Source: Mycobacterium sp. M26 (GTDB lineage Bacteria; Actinomycetota; Actinomycetes; Mycobacteriales; Mycobacteriaceae). From it: a stretch of 64,000 nt of DNA. The notes under the pieces were generated by a model that worked only from the letters and a program-made list of their open reading frames with translations, had not been told where the DNA came from and did not search any database. A program made the position numbers and the translations under genes. The stretch spans positions 1,711,716 through 1,775,715 of the forward strand of contig NZ_LN929908.1 of the NCBI RefSeq assembly GCF_001494595.1, read 5' to 3'. Positions within the stretch are counted from its first letter, which is position 1, and every line of letters starts with the position of its first letter. Positions 8,724 to 16,453 of this stretch are shown one piece after another.

Positions 8724-9083
8724 ATGACTGTTTCCGACGAGTCGACCACCACGACCGCTCACGGCGTGACGCTGACCGACGCCGCGGCCGCCAAGGCCAA
8801 GTCCCTGCTCGACCAGGAGGGCCGCGACGACCTGGCCCTGCGCATCGCCGTGCAGCCCGGTGGCTGCGCAGGTCTGCGCTACAACCTGTTCTTCGATGAC
8901 CGCGCCCTCGACGGTGACCTCACCGTCGAGTTCGGCGGTGTGAACCTGACCGTCGACCGGATGAGCGCTCCCTACGTGCAGGGCGCGACGATCGACTTCG
9001 TGGACACCATCGAGAAGCAGGGCTTCACGATCGACAACCCGAACGCCACCGGCTCCTGCGCCTGCGGCGACTCGTTCAACTGA
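8724..9083 (+). CDS. erpA: A-type iron-sulfur carrier protein (HesB/IscA/ErpA)
   Basis: The 119 aa A-type carrier is expected to deliver Fe-S clusters to target enzymes. The three conserved cysteines are visible: one in QPGGCAGLRY and two in the C-terminal CACGDSF motif, which coordinate the cluster in this family. The start is ATG behind a good GAGGGAGA site. A convergent hairpin follows the gene. The M. tuberculosis counterpart is Rv2204c. The name erpA is used loosely, since A-type carriers are hard to sub-classify from sequence. Confidence 0.92.
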   Translation: MTVSDESTTTTAHGVTLTDAAAAKAKSLLDQEGRDDLALRIAVQPGGCAGLRYNLFFDDRALDGDLTVEFGGVNLTVDRMSAPYVQGATIDFVDTIEKQGFTIDNPNATGSCACGDSFN

Positions 9084-9107
9084 TCGATTCGACCAACGTC
9101 TGACGTG

Positions 9108-9137
9108 ACGGCCGCCCGGTTAGAACTGGGCGGCCGT
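9108..9137. terminator. Convergent hairpin terminator between erpA and the membrane protein gene
   Basis: ACGGCCGCCC at 9108-9117 pairs perfectly with GGGCGGCCGT at 9128-9137, a 10-bp stem with a 10-base loop. There is no T-run, as is common in mycobacteria. It overlaps the 3' end of the minus-strand gene and could serve both convergent transcripts. Confidence 0.7.
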
Positions 9138-9785
9138 TCGCAATAGGTAGGAGCACACCAGCAGCTGGTTGTCCTGGCGCAGCACCTGCGCGACACCCTG
9201 CTCCTCGTCGCGGCCATTGCGGGCCGCCGACGTCGGTGCCACCCGCATGGTGAACAGCACCTGGGCCTGATACGACGACCACGGCACGATCTTGTCGATC
9301 GAGATCACCTCGGCGCGGGCGAACTGCCTGCGGAACGCGTCGCTGGCCAGCTTCGCCAGCGCCTGATCGGCGCGCTTGTCTTTGACCGCGTCGAACATGC
9401 CGCAGGACGTGTTTCGCGCGATCGTCTCGGTGTCGCCGTTGGACAGCGCGGTCAGATAGTTCTGGATCGTCGACTGGGTCGAGGCTGCGGTGAAGGCCCC
9501 GCCGCCCGCGCCCGGCCGCTCGGTGCGAATGATCAGCACCGCCGCGACCAGTGCTCCCACGAGGACCAGGGCCAGCAGGCTCAGCCACACTGCCTTGCGC
9601 CGGCGCGGCTTGGCGGTCGGATAGGACACCGCCGGCGGCAGCATGCCCGGATAGGGCACACCCGGCTGCGGCGGGCCCGGGGGTGCGAACCGGTCGTCGG
9701 GGTACGGCTCGGAGTACGGGGGCTGGCCGGGGAAGGGTTGACCCTGCGCGCCGGCCTGCTGAGGCGGCGGAAAGGGGTCAGCCAT
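9120..9785 (-). CDS. Pro-rich single-pass membrane protein (Rv2203-like)
   Basis: The 221 aa protein has a Pro/Gly/Gln-rich cytoplasmic N-terminus (residues 1-60), a basic KPRRRKA stop-transfer, one membrane helix (VWLSLLALVLVGALVAAVLII, about 64-84) and an extracytoplasmic domain of about 130 residues starting TQSTIQNYLTALSNGD. That outer domain resembles the small NTF2/Mce-associated-like domains found in many mycobacterial membrane proteins, but this is inference. It matches the position and layout of M. tuberculosis Rv2203. The function is unknown. Confidence 0.8.
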   Translation of the reverse strand: MADPFPPPQQAGAQGQPFPGQPPYSEPYPDDRFAPPGPPQPGVPYPGMLPPAVSYPTAKPRRRKAVWLSLLALVLVGALVAAVLIIRTERPGAGGGAFTAASTQSTIQNYLTALSNGDTETIARNTSCGMFDAVKDKRADQALAKLASDAFRRQFARAEVISIDKIVPWSSYQAQVLFTMRVAPTSAARNGRDEEQGVAQVLRQDNQLLVCSYLLRTAAQF

Positions 9786-9962
9786 CGATGTGTCTCCTGG
9801 GGTCTGCGGAGTGAGCTACGGACCTACCGCCCACATCGGCACCGATGCCGGGCCATATAGTCGGCTCTTGTAGGCAGGCTAGCGCACCGGGCTGGAAATG
9901 AACGGTCGCGCGACGCCGGTATGGTTGCCTAGGTTAGCTATCAATCGAAGGGCGGACGCGTC

Positions 9963-10937
9963 GTGACCATCGCGGTGACCGGATCCATTGCCACCGACCA
10001 CCTGATGCGGTTCCCCGGGCGGTTCTCCGAGCAGCTGCTCGCCGAGCACCTGCAGAAGGTGTCGCTGAGCTTTCTCGTCGACGATCTGGTGGTGCACCGC
10101 GGCGGGGTGGCCGGCAACATGGCCTACGCCATCGGCGTACTGGGCGGCAAGGCCGCCCTGGTCGGGGCCGCCGGCCAGGATTTCGCCGACTACCGCGCCT
10201 GGCTGGAGTCCGCCGGGGTGGATTGCTCGGGCGTGCTGATCTCGCAGACCGCCCACACCGCGCGGTTCGTCTGCACCACCGACACCGAGATGGCCCAGAT
10301 CGCCTCGTTCTACCCGGGTGCGATGTCGGAGGCGCGCAACATCAAGCTGGCGAGCGTGGTCGACGCGATCGGCACACCGGAACTGGTGATCGTCGGCGCC
10401 AACGACCCCGACACGATGTTCCTGCACACCGACGAGTGCCGCACGCTCGGGTTGGCATTCGCCGCGGACCCGTCGCAGCAGCTGGCGCGACTGTCCGGCG
10501 CGGAGATCAAGCAGCTGATCGACGGCGCGACCTACCTGTTCACCAATGACTACGAGTGGGACCTGCTGCTGTCGAAGACCGGCTGGACCGACGCCGACGT
10601 GCTCAGCCAGGTCGGCCTGCGGGTCACCACCCTGGGTGCCAAGGGTGTGGACCTGGTCAGCCCCGACGGCAGCACCATCCACGTCGACGTCGTGCCGGAG
10701 ACCGCCCAGGTGGACCCGACCGGTGTCGGCGACGCGTTCCGGGCCGGCTTCCTGACCGCCCGCAGCGCGGGCCTGGGCCTGGAGCGCGCGGCACAGCTGG
10801 GCTCGCTGGTGGCCGTGCTGGTGCTGGAGACCACCGGCACCCAGAACTGGACGTGGGACCTCGAGGTGGCCACTTCGCGCCTGGCCGATGCCTACGGCGC
10901 CGAGGCGGCTGCCGAGATTTCGGCCGCGCTGGGTTAG
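9963..10937 (+). CDS. adoK: Adenosine kinase, PfkB carbohydrate kinase family
   Basis: This 324 aa ribokinase-family (PfkB) enzyme is the counterpart of M. tuberculosis AdoK (Rv2202c), which phosphorylates adenosine to AMP in purine salvage. The N-terminal GSIATDHLMRFPGRF and GGVAGNMAYAIGVLGG segments form the nucleoside-binding side. DPTGVGDAFRAGF near the C-terminus carries the anion hole and the catalytic aspartate. It starts at a GTG 8 bp after GAAGGG. It converges with asnB with only 9 bp between stops. Confidence 0.92.
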   Translation: MTIAVTGSIATDHLMRFPGRFSEQLLAEHLQKVSLSFLVDDLVVHRGGVAGNMAYAIGVLGGKAALVGAAGQDFADYRAWLESAGVDCSGVLISQTAHTARFVCTTDTEMAQIASFYPGAMSEARNIKLASVVDAIGTPELVIVGANDPDTMFLHTDECRTLGLAFAADPSQQLARLSGAEIKQLIDGATYLFTNDYEWDLLLSKTGWTDADVLSQVGLRVTTLGAKGVDLVSPDGSTIHVDVVPETAQVDPTGVGDAFRAGFLTARSAGLGLERAAQLGSLVAVLVLETTGTQNWTWDLEVATSRLADAYGAEAAAEISAALG

Positions 10938-10946
10938 ACGCTCGGG

Positions 10947-12878
10947 TTAGAGCTGCACCGGGTAGTGCGGCTCGCTGATCGTCGGGGTGATGCTGTGCTC
11001 GACGAAGATCGCGTGCCACAGCATGAAGATCAGCACCGTCCACAGCCGGCGGCTGTGATCGCTCACACCGGCCCGGTGCTCGTCGAGCATCGTGCGCACC
11101 GCGGCGATGTCCACGAGGTGGCCGGCCTGTGAGGTGTCGATCATCTGGTAGGCCCAGTCCATCAGCTCACCGGAGCGCAGCCAGTGCCGAATCGGTACGG
11201 GGAAGCCAAGTTTCGCGCGGTTGAGCACATGCGCGGGCACGATCGGCTCCAGCGCACGGCGCAGGGCGTACTTGGTGGTGGTCCGGGTGATCTTCTGGTC
11301 GTAGGGCAGCCGCGAGGCCACCGCGAACACCTCCGGATCCAGGAACGGCACCCGCAACTCCAGGGAGTTGGCCATCGTCATCTTGTCGGCCTTGACCAGG
11401 ATGTCGCCGCGCAACCAGGTGAACAGGTCGATGTGCTGCATGCGCGCCACCGGATCCCAGCCAGCCGATTCCGCATAAACCGGTGCGGTGACGTCGGTGT
11501 GGGTCCAGGCCGGGTTGAAATCCGGCAGTACCGCGCGCAGGTGGTCGTCGGAGAAGCTGCGGGCGTTGCCGTAGTAGCGCTCCTCGAGCGTCAGCGAGCC
11601 GCGATGCAGCAGGCTCTTGCCCCGCATTCCCTCCGGCAGTGGCCGTGACGCCCGGCCCAGCGACTTGCGCACCGGTCGCGGCAGGTAGTCGAAAGGCTTG
11701 AGCGACAAAGGTTCCCGATAGATCGTGTAGCCGCCGAAGAGTTCGTCGGCACCCTCGCCGGACAGCACGACCTTGACGTGCTTGCGGGCTTCTCGGGCGA
11801 TGAAGAACAGCGGCACCAGCGCCGGGTCGGCCACCGGTTCGTCGAGATACCAGACGATTTCGGGCAGGGCGGCCACGAACTCCGACTGGCTGACCACCTT
11901 GGCCACGTGCCGGGCGCCGATGGCCTCGGCCGAGGCCACCGCCACGTCGACCTCGGAGAAACCCTCACGCTCGAACCCGGTGGTGAAGGTGATCAGCCGC
12001 GGGTTGTGCCGGATCGCCAGCGCGGCGATCGCGGTGGAGTCGATGCCACCGGACAGGAATGCCCCGACGGTGACGTCGGCGCGCATGTGCTTGGCCACCG
12101 AGTCCTCGAGGACGGCGGTGATCTCGTCGTAGCGGGCCTGCTCGCCGCCGGGGCGGAACGGCACGGCGGAGAACCGGGGCACGAAGTAGCGGCTGGTCTT
12201 GGGCTCCTCGCCCGGGCGGATCACCGCGTAGCAGCCCGACTCCAGCCGGCGAATGCCGCGATGCAGCGTCTCCGGTTCCGGGACGTACTGCAACACGGTG
12301 TAGTGCTGCACCGCGCGGACATCGATGCCGGTGTCGAGGTCCAGGGTCGGGGCGAGGTCCAGCAGGCACTTCTTCTCGCTGCCGACCACGGTGCCGCCGG
12401 GACCGGTGGCCATGAACAGCGGCTTGATACCGAACGGGTCGCGGGCGCAGAACAGCACCTGCTCGCGGGTGTCCCACAGCGCGAAGGCAAACATGCCGCG
12501 CAGCCGGCTCAGCGCCGCGGTGCCCCAGAAGTGATAGGCCGCCAGGATGGCCTCGCCATCGCCGTCGGTGGCGAACACCGCGCCGAACTCGGACCGCAGT
12601 TCCTCGCGCAGTTCGAGGTAGTTGTAGATCTCGCCGTTGAACACCAGGACATAGCGCTCCGGATCGTCCTGCGGACCCCAGCGCAGCGGCTGGTGCGAGT
12701 GCGCGATGTCGATGATCGAGAGCCGGTTGAAACCGAGCACCACCCGATCGTCTGACCAGGTGCCGGGTTCGTCGGGCCCGCGGTGACGCATCAGCGGCGT
12801 GGCGCCGGCCACCGCCTCGACGGTCTGGGCGGAGATCCCGCTTGCCGGGGCAGAAACCAGGGCAAGCAGTCCGCACAC
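10947..12878 (-). CDS. asnB: Glutamine-dependent asparagine synthetase
   Basis: Makes asparagine from aspartate, glutamine and ATP. The 643 aa product starts at a GTG directly before the catalytic Cys2 (VCGLLALVS), as the N-terminal Ntn glutaminase requires. MRHRGPDEPGTW and FNGEIYNYLELREEL are glutaminase motifs. The synthetase domain has the ATP loop AFLSGGIDSTAIAAL and GEGADELFGGY. The open frame extends further upstream, but that part is not similar to the family. M. tuberculosis Rv2201 has the same place. It is divergent from ctaC, with 187 bp between starts. Confidence 0.95.
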   Translation of the reverse strand: MCGLLALVSAPASGISAQTVEAVAGATPLMRHRGPDEPGTWSDDRVVLGFNRLSIIDIAHSHQPLRWGPQDDPERYVLVFNGEIYNYLELREELRSEFGAVFATDGDGEAILAAYHFWGTAALSRLRGMFAFALWDTREQVLFCARDPFGIKPLFMATGPGGTVVGSEKKCLLDLAPTLDLDTGIDVRAVQHYTVLQYVPEPETLHRGIRRLESGCYAVIRPGEEPKTSRYFVPRFSAVPFRPGGEQARYDEITAVLEDSVAKHMRADVTVGAFLSGGIDSTAIAALAIRHNPRLITFTTGFEREGFSEVDVAVASAEAIGARHVAKVVSQSEFVAALPEIVWYLDEPVADPALVPLFFIAREARKHVKVVLSGEGADELFGGYTIYREPLSLKPFDYLPRPVRKSLGRASRPLPEGMRGKSLLHRGSLTLEERYYGNARSFSDDHLRAVLPDFNPAWTHTDVTAPVYAESAGWDPVARMQHIDLFTWLRGDILVKADKMTMANSLELRVPFLDPEVFAVASRLPYDQKITRTTTKYALRRALEPIVPAHVLNRAKLGFPVPIRHWLRSGELMDWAYQMIDTSQAGHLVDIAAVRTMLDEHRAGVSDHSRRLWTVLIFMLWHAIFVEHSITPTISEPHYPVQL

Positions 12879-13065
12879 GCGGCCAAGTATGCCGCACGTC
12901 GCGGGGCGCTTCGAACGCGCCACATGACGGAAATGGAGGTGTGTCGGGCTTGGTGTTCCCGCGTGGTCTACGCTGCGTAGTATTCGATTCGCGGAAAAGT
13001 TCCCGTGATCCGAAAAATGCGGTTCATTAGGGCCACGAGCAGGACCTGAAACAGGAGGCGCCAAA

Positions 13066-14100
13066 GTGAAGACCCGCGGTTCCCGGCTCCGTTCGGTGGC
13101 GCTGGCCGTCACCTTCGGTGTACTGGCGCTGACGCTCAGCGGGTGCAGCTGGCAGGAAGTCCTGGGCCTCGGCTGGCCCAAGGGCATCACCCCGGAGGCG
13201 CATTCCATGCGTGAACTCTGGGTGGGCTCGGTGATCGCCGCCCTCGTCGTCGGTGTGATCGTGTGGGCGCTGACCTTCTGGACCATGGCCTTTCACCGCA
13301 AGAAGAAGGGTGACGACTCGCTGCCCCGCCAGTTCGGCTACAACATGCCGCTGGAGCTGGTGCTGACCGTCGTCCCGTTCCTGATCATCTCGGTGCTGTT
13401 CTACTTCACCGTCGTGGTGCAGGAGAAGGTGCTGCACCGGGATCCCAATCCCGAGGTCGTCATCGACGTCACCGCCTTCCAGTGGAACTGGAGGTTCGGC
13501 TACCAGAAGGTGGCCTTCGCCGACGGCACCTTCAACTACGACGGCGCCGACCCGGCCCGCAAGGCCGCGATGGTCTCCAAGCCCGAGGGCGTCGACGCCC
13601 ACGGCGAGGAGAAGGTCGGCGCGGTGCGCGGCCTGAACCCCGAGGATCGCACCTACCTCAACTTCGACAAGGTCGAGACGCTGGGCACCAGCGACGAGAT
13701 CCCGGTGCTGGTGGTCCCGCAGGGCAAGCGCATCGAGTTCCAGGTGGCCTCCGCCGACGTCATCCACTCGTTCTGGGTGCCGGAGTTCCTGTTCAAGCGC
13801 GACGTGTTCCCGGATCCGGAAGCCAACCACTCCGAGAACAAGTTCCAGGTCAGCGAGATCGAGCAGACCGGTGCGTTCGTCGGGCGCTGCGCCGAGATGT
13901 GCGGCACCTACCACTCGATGATGAACTTCGAAGTCCGGGTGGTCTCGGCCAACGACTTCAAGGCGTACCTGGACGCCCGCATCGCCGGCAAGACCAACGC
14001 CGAAGCGCTGCAGGCCATCAACCAGTCGCCGGTCGCCATCAGCACGCACCCCTTCGATACCCGTCGGGGCGAGCAGGTCATTCCGCAGGCGAGCAAGTAG
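13066..14100 (+). CDS. ctaC: Cytochrome c oxidase subunit II (aa3-type), lipoprotein
   Basis: Takes electrons from the QcrC cytochrome c domains and passes them to subunit I through its CuA centre. The 344 aa product has a lipoprotein signal (LALTLSGC, lipid-modified Cys at about residue 25) and two membrane helices. A periplasmic cupredoxin domain follows, with CuA ligands in CAEMCGTYHSMM near the C-terminus. The GTG at 13066 follows a good AGGAGG site. Subunit I (ctaD) is not in the window. ctaF follows after 10 bp. Confidence 0.96.
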   Translation: MKTRGSRLRSVALAVTFGVLALTLSGCSWQEVLGLGWPKGITPEAHSMRELWVGSVIAALVVGVIVWALTFWTMAFHRKKKGDDSLPRQFGYNMPLELVLTVVPFLIISVLFYFTVVVQEKVLHRDPNPEVVIDVTAFQWNWRFGYQKVAFADGTFNYDGADPARKAAMVSKPEGVDAHGEEKVGAVRGLNPEDRTYLNFDKVETLGTSDEIPVLVVPQGKRIEFQVASADVIHSFWVPEFLFKRDVFPDPEANHSENKFQVSEIEQTGAFVGRCAEMCGTYHSMMNFEVRVVSANDFKAYLDARIAGKTNAEALQAINQSPVAISTHPFDTRRGEQVIPQASK

Positions 14101-14110
14101 GGAATCGCTC

Positions 14111-14530
14111 ATGCATATCGAAGCCAGGCTGTTTGAGATCCTGACCGCGTTCTTCGTCCTCGCCGCTGTGGTGTACGGAGTGCTCACCGCGCTCTTCCAG
14201 CACGGCGGCATCGAGTGGGCCGGCACCACTGCGCTGGTGCTGACCGCCGGTCTGTCGTTGATCATCGGCACCTTCTTCCGGTTCGTGGCCCGTCGTCTCG
14301 ACACCCGGCCCGAGGACTACGAAGAGGCCGAAATCAGTGACGGCGCAGGGGAGTTGGGCTTCTTCTCGCCGCACTCCTGGTGGCCGATCCTGATCGCGCT
14401 GTCCTTCTCGACCGCCGCCGTCGGCGCCGCGCTGTGGCTGCCGTGGCTGATCGCCGCCGGTGTGGTGTTCGTGCTCGCCGCGGTGTCCGGTCTGGTCTTC
14501 GAGTACTACGTCGGCCCCGAGAAGCACTGA
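14111..14530 (+). CDS. ctaF: Cytochrome c oxidase subunit IV (actinobacterial)
   Basis: The 139 aa protein has four hydrophobic helices and matches actinobacterial cytochrome c oxidase polypeptide IV (M. tuberculosis Rv2199c). It starts MHIEARLFEILTAFFVLAAV and ends FEYYVGPEKH. It is a small structural subunit of the aa3 oxidase within the bcc-aa3 supercomplex. It lies 10 bp after ctaC and is surely co-transcribed with it. Confidence 0.93.
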   Translation: MHIEARLFEILTAFFVLAAVVYGVLTALFQHGGIEWAGTTALVLTAGLSLIIGTFFRFVARRLDTRPEDYEEAEISDGAGELGFFSPHSWWPILIALSFSTAAVGAALWLPWLIAAGVVFVLAAVSGLVFEYYVGPEKH

Positions 14531-14702
14531 CCATTCGAAGGTCACAATCGGGGCGTCACTTGGCGCCCAACGGTGTGCTGCGACGCGCCCGGCTCGCCCG
14601 GTTGGGTAGGGTTCTGCCAGGGCAACGCGATCCGTCGGCATGCTGCGCGCCAGTCCTTGGCCCGCGTGCTGCGGTGATGTAGTCGAAAGAGGACGGGCGA
14701 GG

Positions 14703-15376
14703 ATGAGCGGGCCGAATCCGCCACATGAGGAGCCGGGCGGTCAGCCCCTGGATCAGCCGACCGAGGAATACCGCGAGGACACCAGCGGTACCGGATTTCA
14801 GGCCTACTCCGCGCCCGAGTCCGAGCAGTGGACCGCAGGCCCCTACGTGGCCCCCGATCCGCGGCTCTACGACTACGACAGCTACGACTCGGCCACTGAA
14901 CTCGTCGAGGATGCCGAACCGCCGAAATGGCCATGGGTCGTCGGCGTCACTGCCATCATCGCCGCCATCGCCCTGGTGGTTTCGGTGTCACTTCTGGTGA
15001 CCAGCACCGACACCGACCAGTTGGCCACCCCCCAGACCACCACGACGGTCAGCCTGCCGCCGGTTCAGGACGAGATCACCACCCCACGACCACCACGCCG
15101 GCCGGGCCGCGACAGGTGACCTACAGCGTCACCGGGACCAAGGCGCCCGGCGACATCATCACGGTGACGTATGTCGACGCCTCCGGCCGGCGCCGCACCC
15201 AGCGCAACGTGTACATCCCGTGGTCGCTGACGGTGACACCGATCTCGCAGTCCGACGTCGGCTCGGTGCAGGCATCCAGCCTGTTCCTGGTGAGCAAGCT
15301 GAACTGCTCCATCACCACCAGTGACGGAACGGTGCTGTCGTCCAACCAGAACAACGCCGCGCAGACGAGCTGCTGA
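14703..15376 (+). pseudogene. mmpS3: MmpS3-like membrane protein with an internal frameshift
   Basis: The first frame, from ATG 14703, encodes a cytoplasmic acidic region (MSGPNPPHEEPGG) and one membrane helix (WPWVVGVTAIIAAIALVVSV), ending at a stop near 15119. The conserved C-terminal domain (GPRQVTYSVTGTKAPGDII to QTSC, ending 15376) is in another frame. The switch lies at about 15084, where the run ACCACCCCACGACC would need one base more or two fewer. In M. tuberculosis MmpS3 a long Pro/Thr linker sits here. In this sequence it is nearly gone. Either the gene is broken or the repeat was misassembled. The stop overlaps the next start (TGATG). Confidence 0.8.
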
Positions 15377-16089
15377 TGGCGCGCGACACGGAGTTCGCCG
15401 GGGCAGGGGCGACAGAGGACAACGACCGGTCACCGGAGACGGTGGACCGCATCCTGGTCGGCATCTGCGGGGCGATCTGGCTGGTGCTGCTGGCGGTCAC
15501 GGTCATCGCGATCGTCGCGCTGGTGGATCTGGGCCGCGGCCATACCCTCGGCGGCAGCGCGGGTAAGGAGACGCCGTGGGTGCTCTACAGCGTCATCGTG
15601 GTCTCCGCGCTGATCATCGTCGGCGCGATCCCGCTGCTGCTGCGCGCCCGGCGAGCCGCCCTAGCCGAACCGGTCACGCCGCCCGCGGCCAAACCCGCCG
15701 GAACGACGCCACAGCCGCCCGCTTCGCCGTCTGTACGCCCCGCTGAGGCGCCGACGGAGAAGCTGAAGGTATTCGGTGCGACGGTCGACCCGTACGAGCC
15801 GTATCAGCCGGCGTTCGCCCAGTCCTCGACCGCGCGGGCCGATCTGCTGATCCCGCCGACCGAACTGGACCGGCTGTGGCTGCGCGGCACCGTGACCCTG
15901 CTGGGTGCGATCGGCCTGGCGCTGGTCGGAGTATCGCTGGCGACCTATCTGCTGGCTGTCGGCAGCGATACCGTGGCCTGGGTGTCACTCGGGGTGGCCG
16001 CCATCGTCACGATCGCCATGCCGGCCATTCCGGTGTTCTATCTGCGTGAGCTGCGCACCGCCCTGGATGAGGCCGCGCCCGCTCAGTGA
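15376..16089 (+). CDS. Two- to four-helix membrane protein (Rv2197c-like)
   Basis: The 237 aa protein has an N-terminal helix pair (ILVGICGAIWLVLLAVTVIAIV and VLYSVIVVSALIIVGAIPLLL), a Pro/Ala-rich linker (about 95-130), and a C-terminal helix pair after ELDRLWLRG. It corresponds in place and layout to M. tuberculosis Rv2197c. The function is unknown. The position between the oxidase and bc1 genes suggests a respiration- or envelope-related role, but this is inference. Start and stop overlap the mmpS3 stop and the next small gene. Confidence 0.82.
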   Translation: MARDTEFAGAGATEDNDRSPETVDRILVGICGAIWLVLLAVTVIAIVALVDLGRGHTLGGSAGKETPWVLYSVIVVSALIIVGAIPLLLRARRAALAEPVTPPAAKPAGTTPQPPASPSVRPAEAPTEKLKVFGATVDPYEPYQPAFAQSSTARADLLIPPTELDRLWLRGTVTLLGAIGLALVGVSLATYLLAVGSDTVAWVSLGVAAIVTIAMPAIPVFYLRELRTALDEAAPAQ

Positions 16090-16391
16090 GCCTGGGCGCC
16101 GCGACGTGGGTTGTGGCGCAGGCGCTTTGGCCGCGAGAGTGTCGGCCCGCACCGACCACCACCTTTGTGCTGAACCCCATGTGCGGTGTGCTGTTCGCGA
16201 CGCTGCGCACCGTGACCGGGTCACCCTGGTACGCCCACGACGCGACCTATGACGTGATGCCGGTCCGTGACGAAGCCCCGATGACCACTCGTGCGCTGGA
16301 CCGGCTGGCTCGCCAGGTCCTACCCGGCGCCACCGTCCGCCGGCTGCTGTTTTGGCGCTACCTACTCGTCTGGCACAAGCCACCGGGGTAG
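16086..16391 (+). CDS. Small conserved-looking protein, function unknown
   Basis: The 101 aa reading frame starts at a GTG that overlaps the previous stop (GTGA), implying translational coupling. It ends just before a strong terminator, so it fits as the last gene of the operon. The sequence is not strongly hydrophobic and includes FVLNPMCGVLFATLRTVTGS, PWYAHDATYD and a basic, aromatic C-terminus (RRLLFWRYLLVWHK). I do not recognise the family. Confidence 0.6.
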   Translation: MSLGAATWVVAQALWPRECRPAPTTTFVLNPMCGVLFATLRTVTGSPWYAHDATYDVMPVRDEAPMTTRALDRLARQVLPGATVRRLLFWRYLLVWHKPPG

Positions 16392-16406
16392 GGGAGCGCT
16401 GAACGC

Positions 16407-16439
16407 CGAAACCCCGGATCACAAGGACCCGGGGTTTCG
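16407..16439. terminator. Convergent hairpin terminator before qcrB 3' end
   Basis: CGAAACCCCGG at 16407-16417 pairs perfectly with CCGGGGTTTCG at 16429-16439, an 11-bp stem with an 11-base loop. It lies between the end of the ctaC-ctaF-mmpS3 run and the end of qcrB, so it probably stops transcripts from both sides. Confidence 0.8.
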
Positions 16440-16453
16440 ACTGGTGGAACTGT

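Noticed and set aside
9924..9943. TAGGTTAGC-like half of an IdeR iron box before adoK
   Set aside because: Only one half fits the palindrome. The second half does not match.
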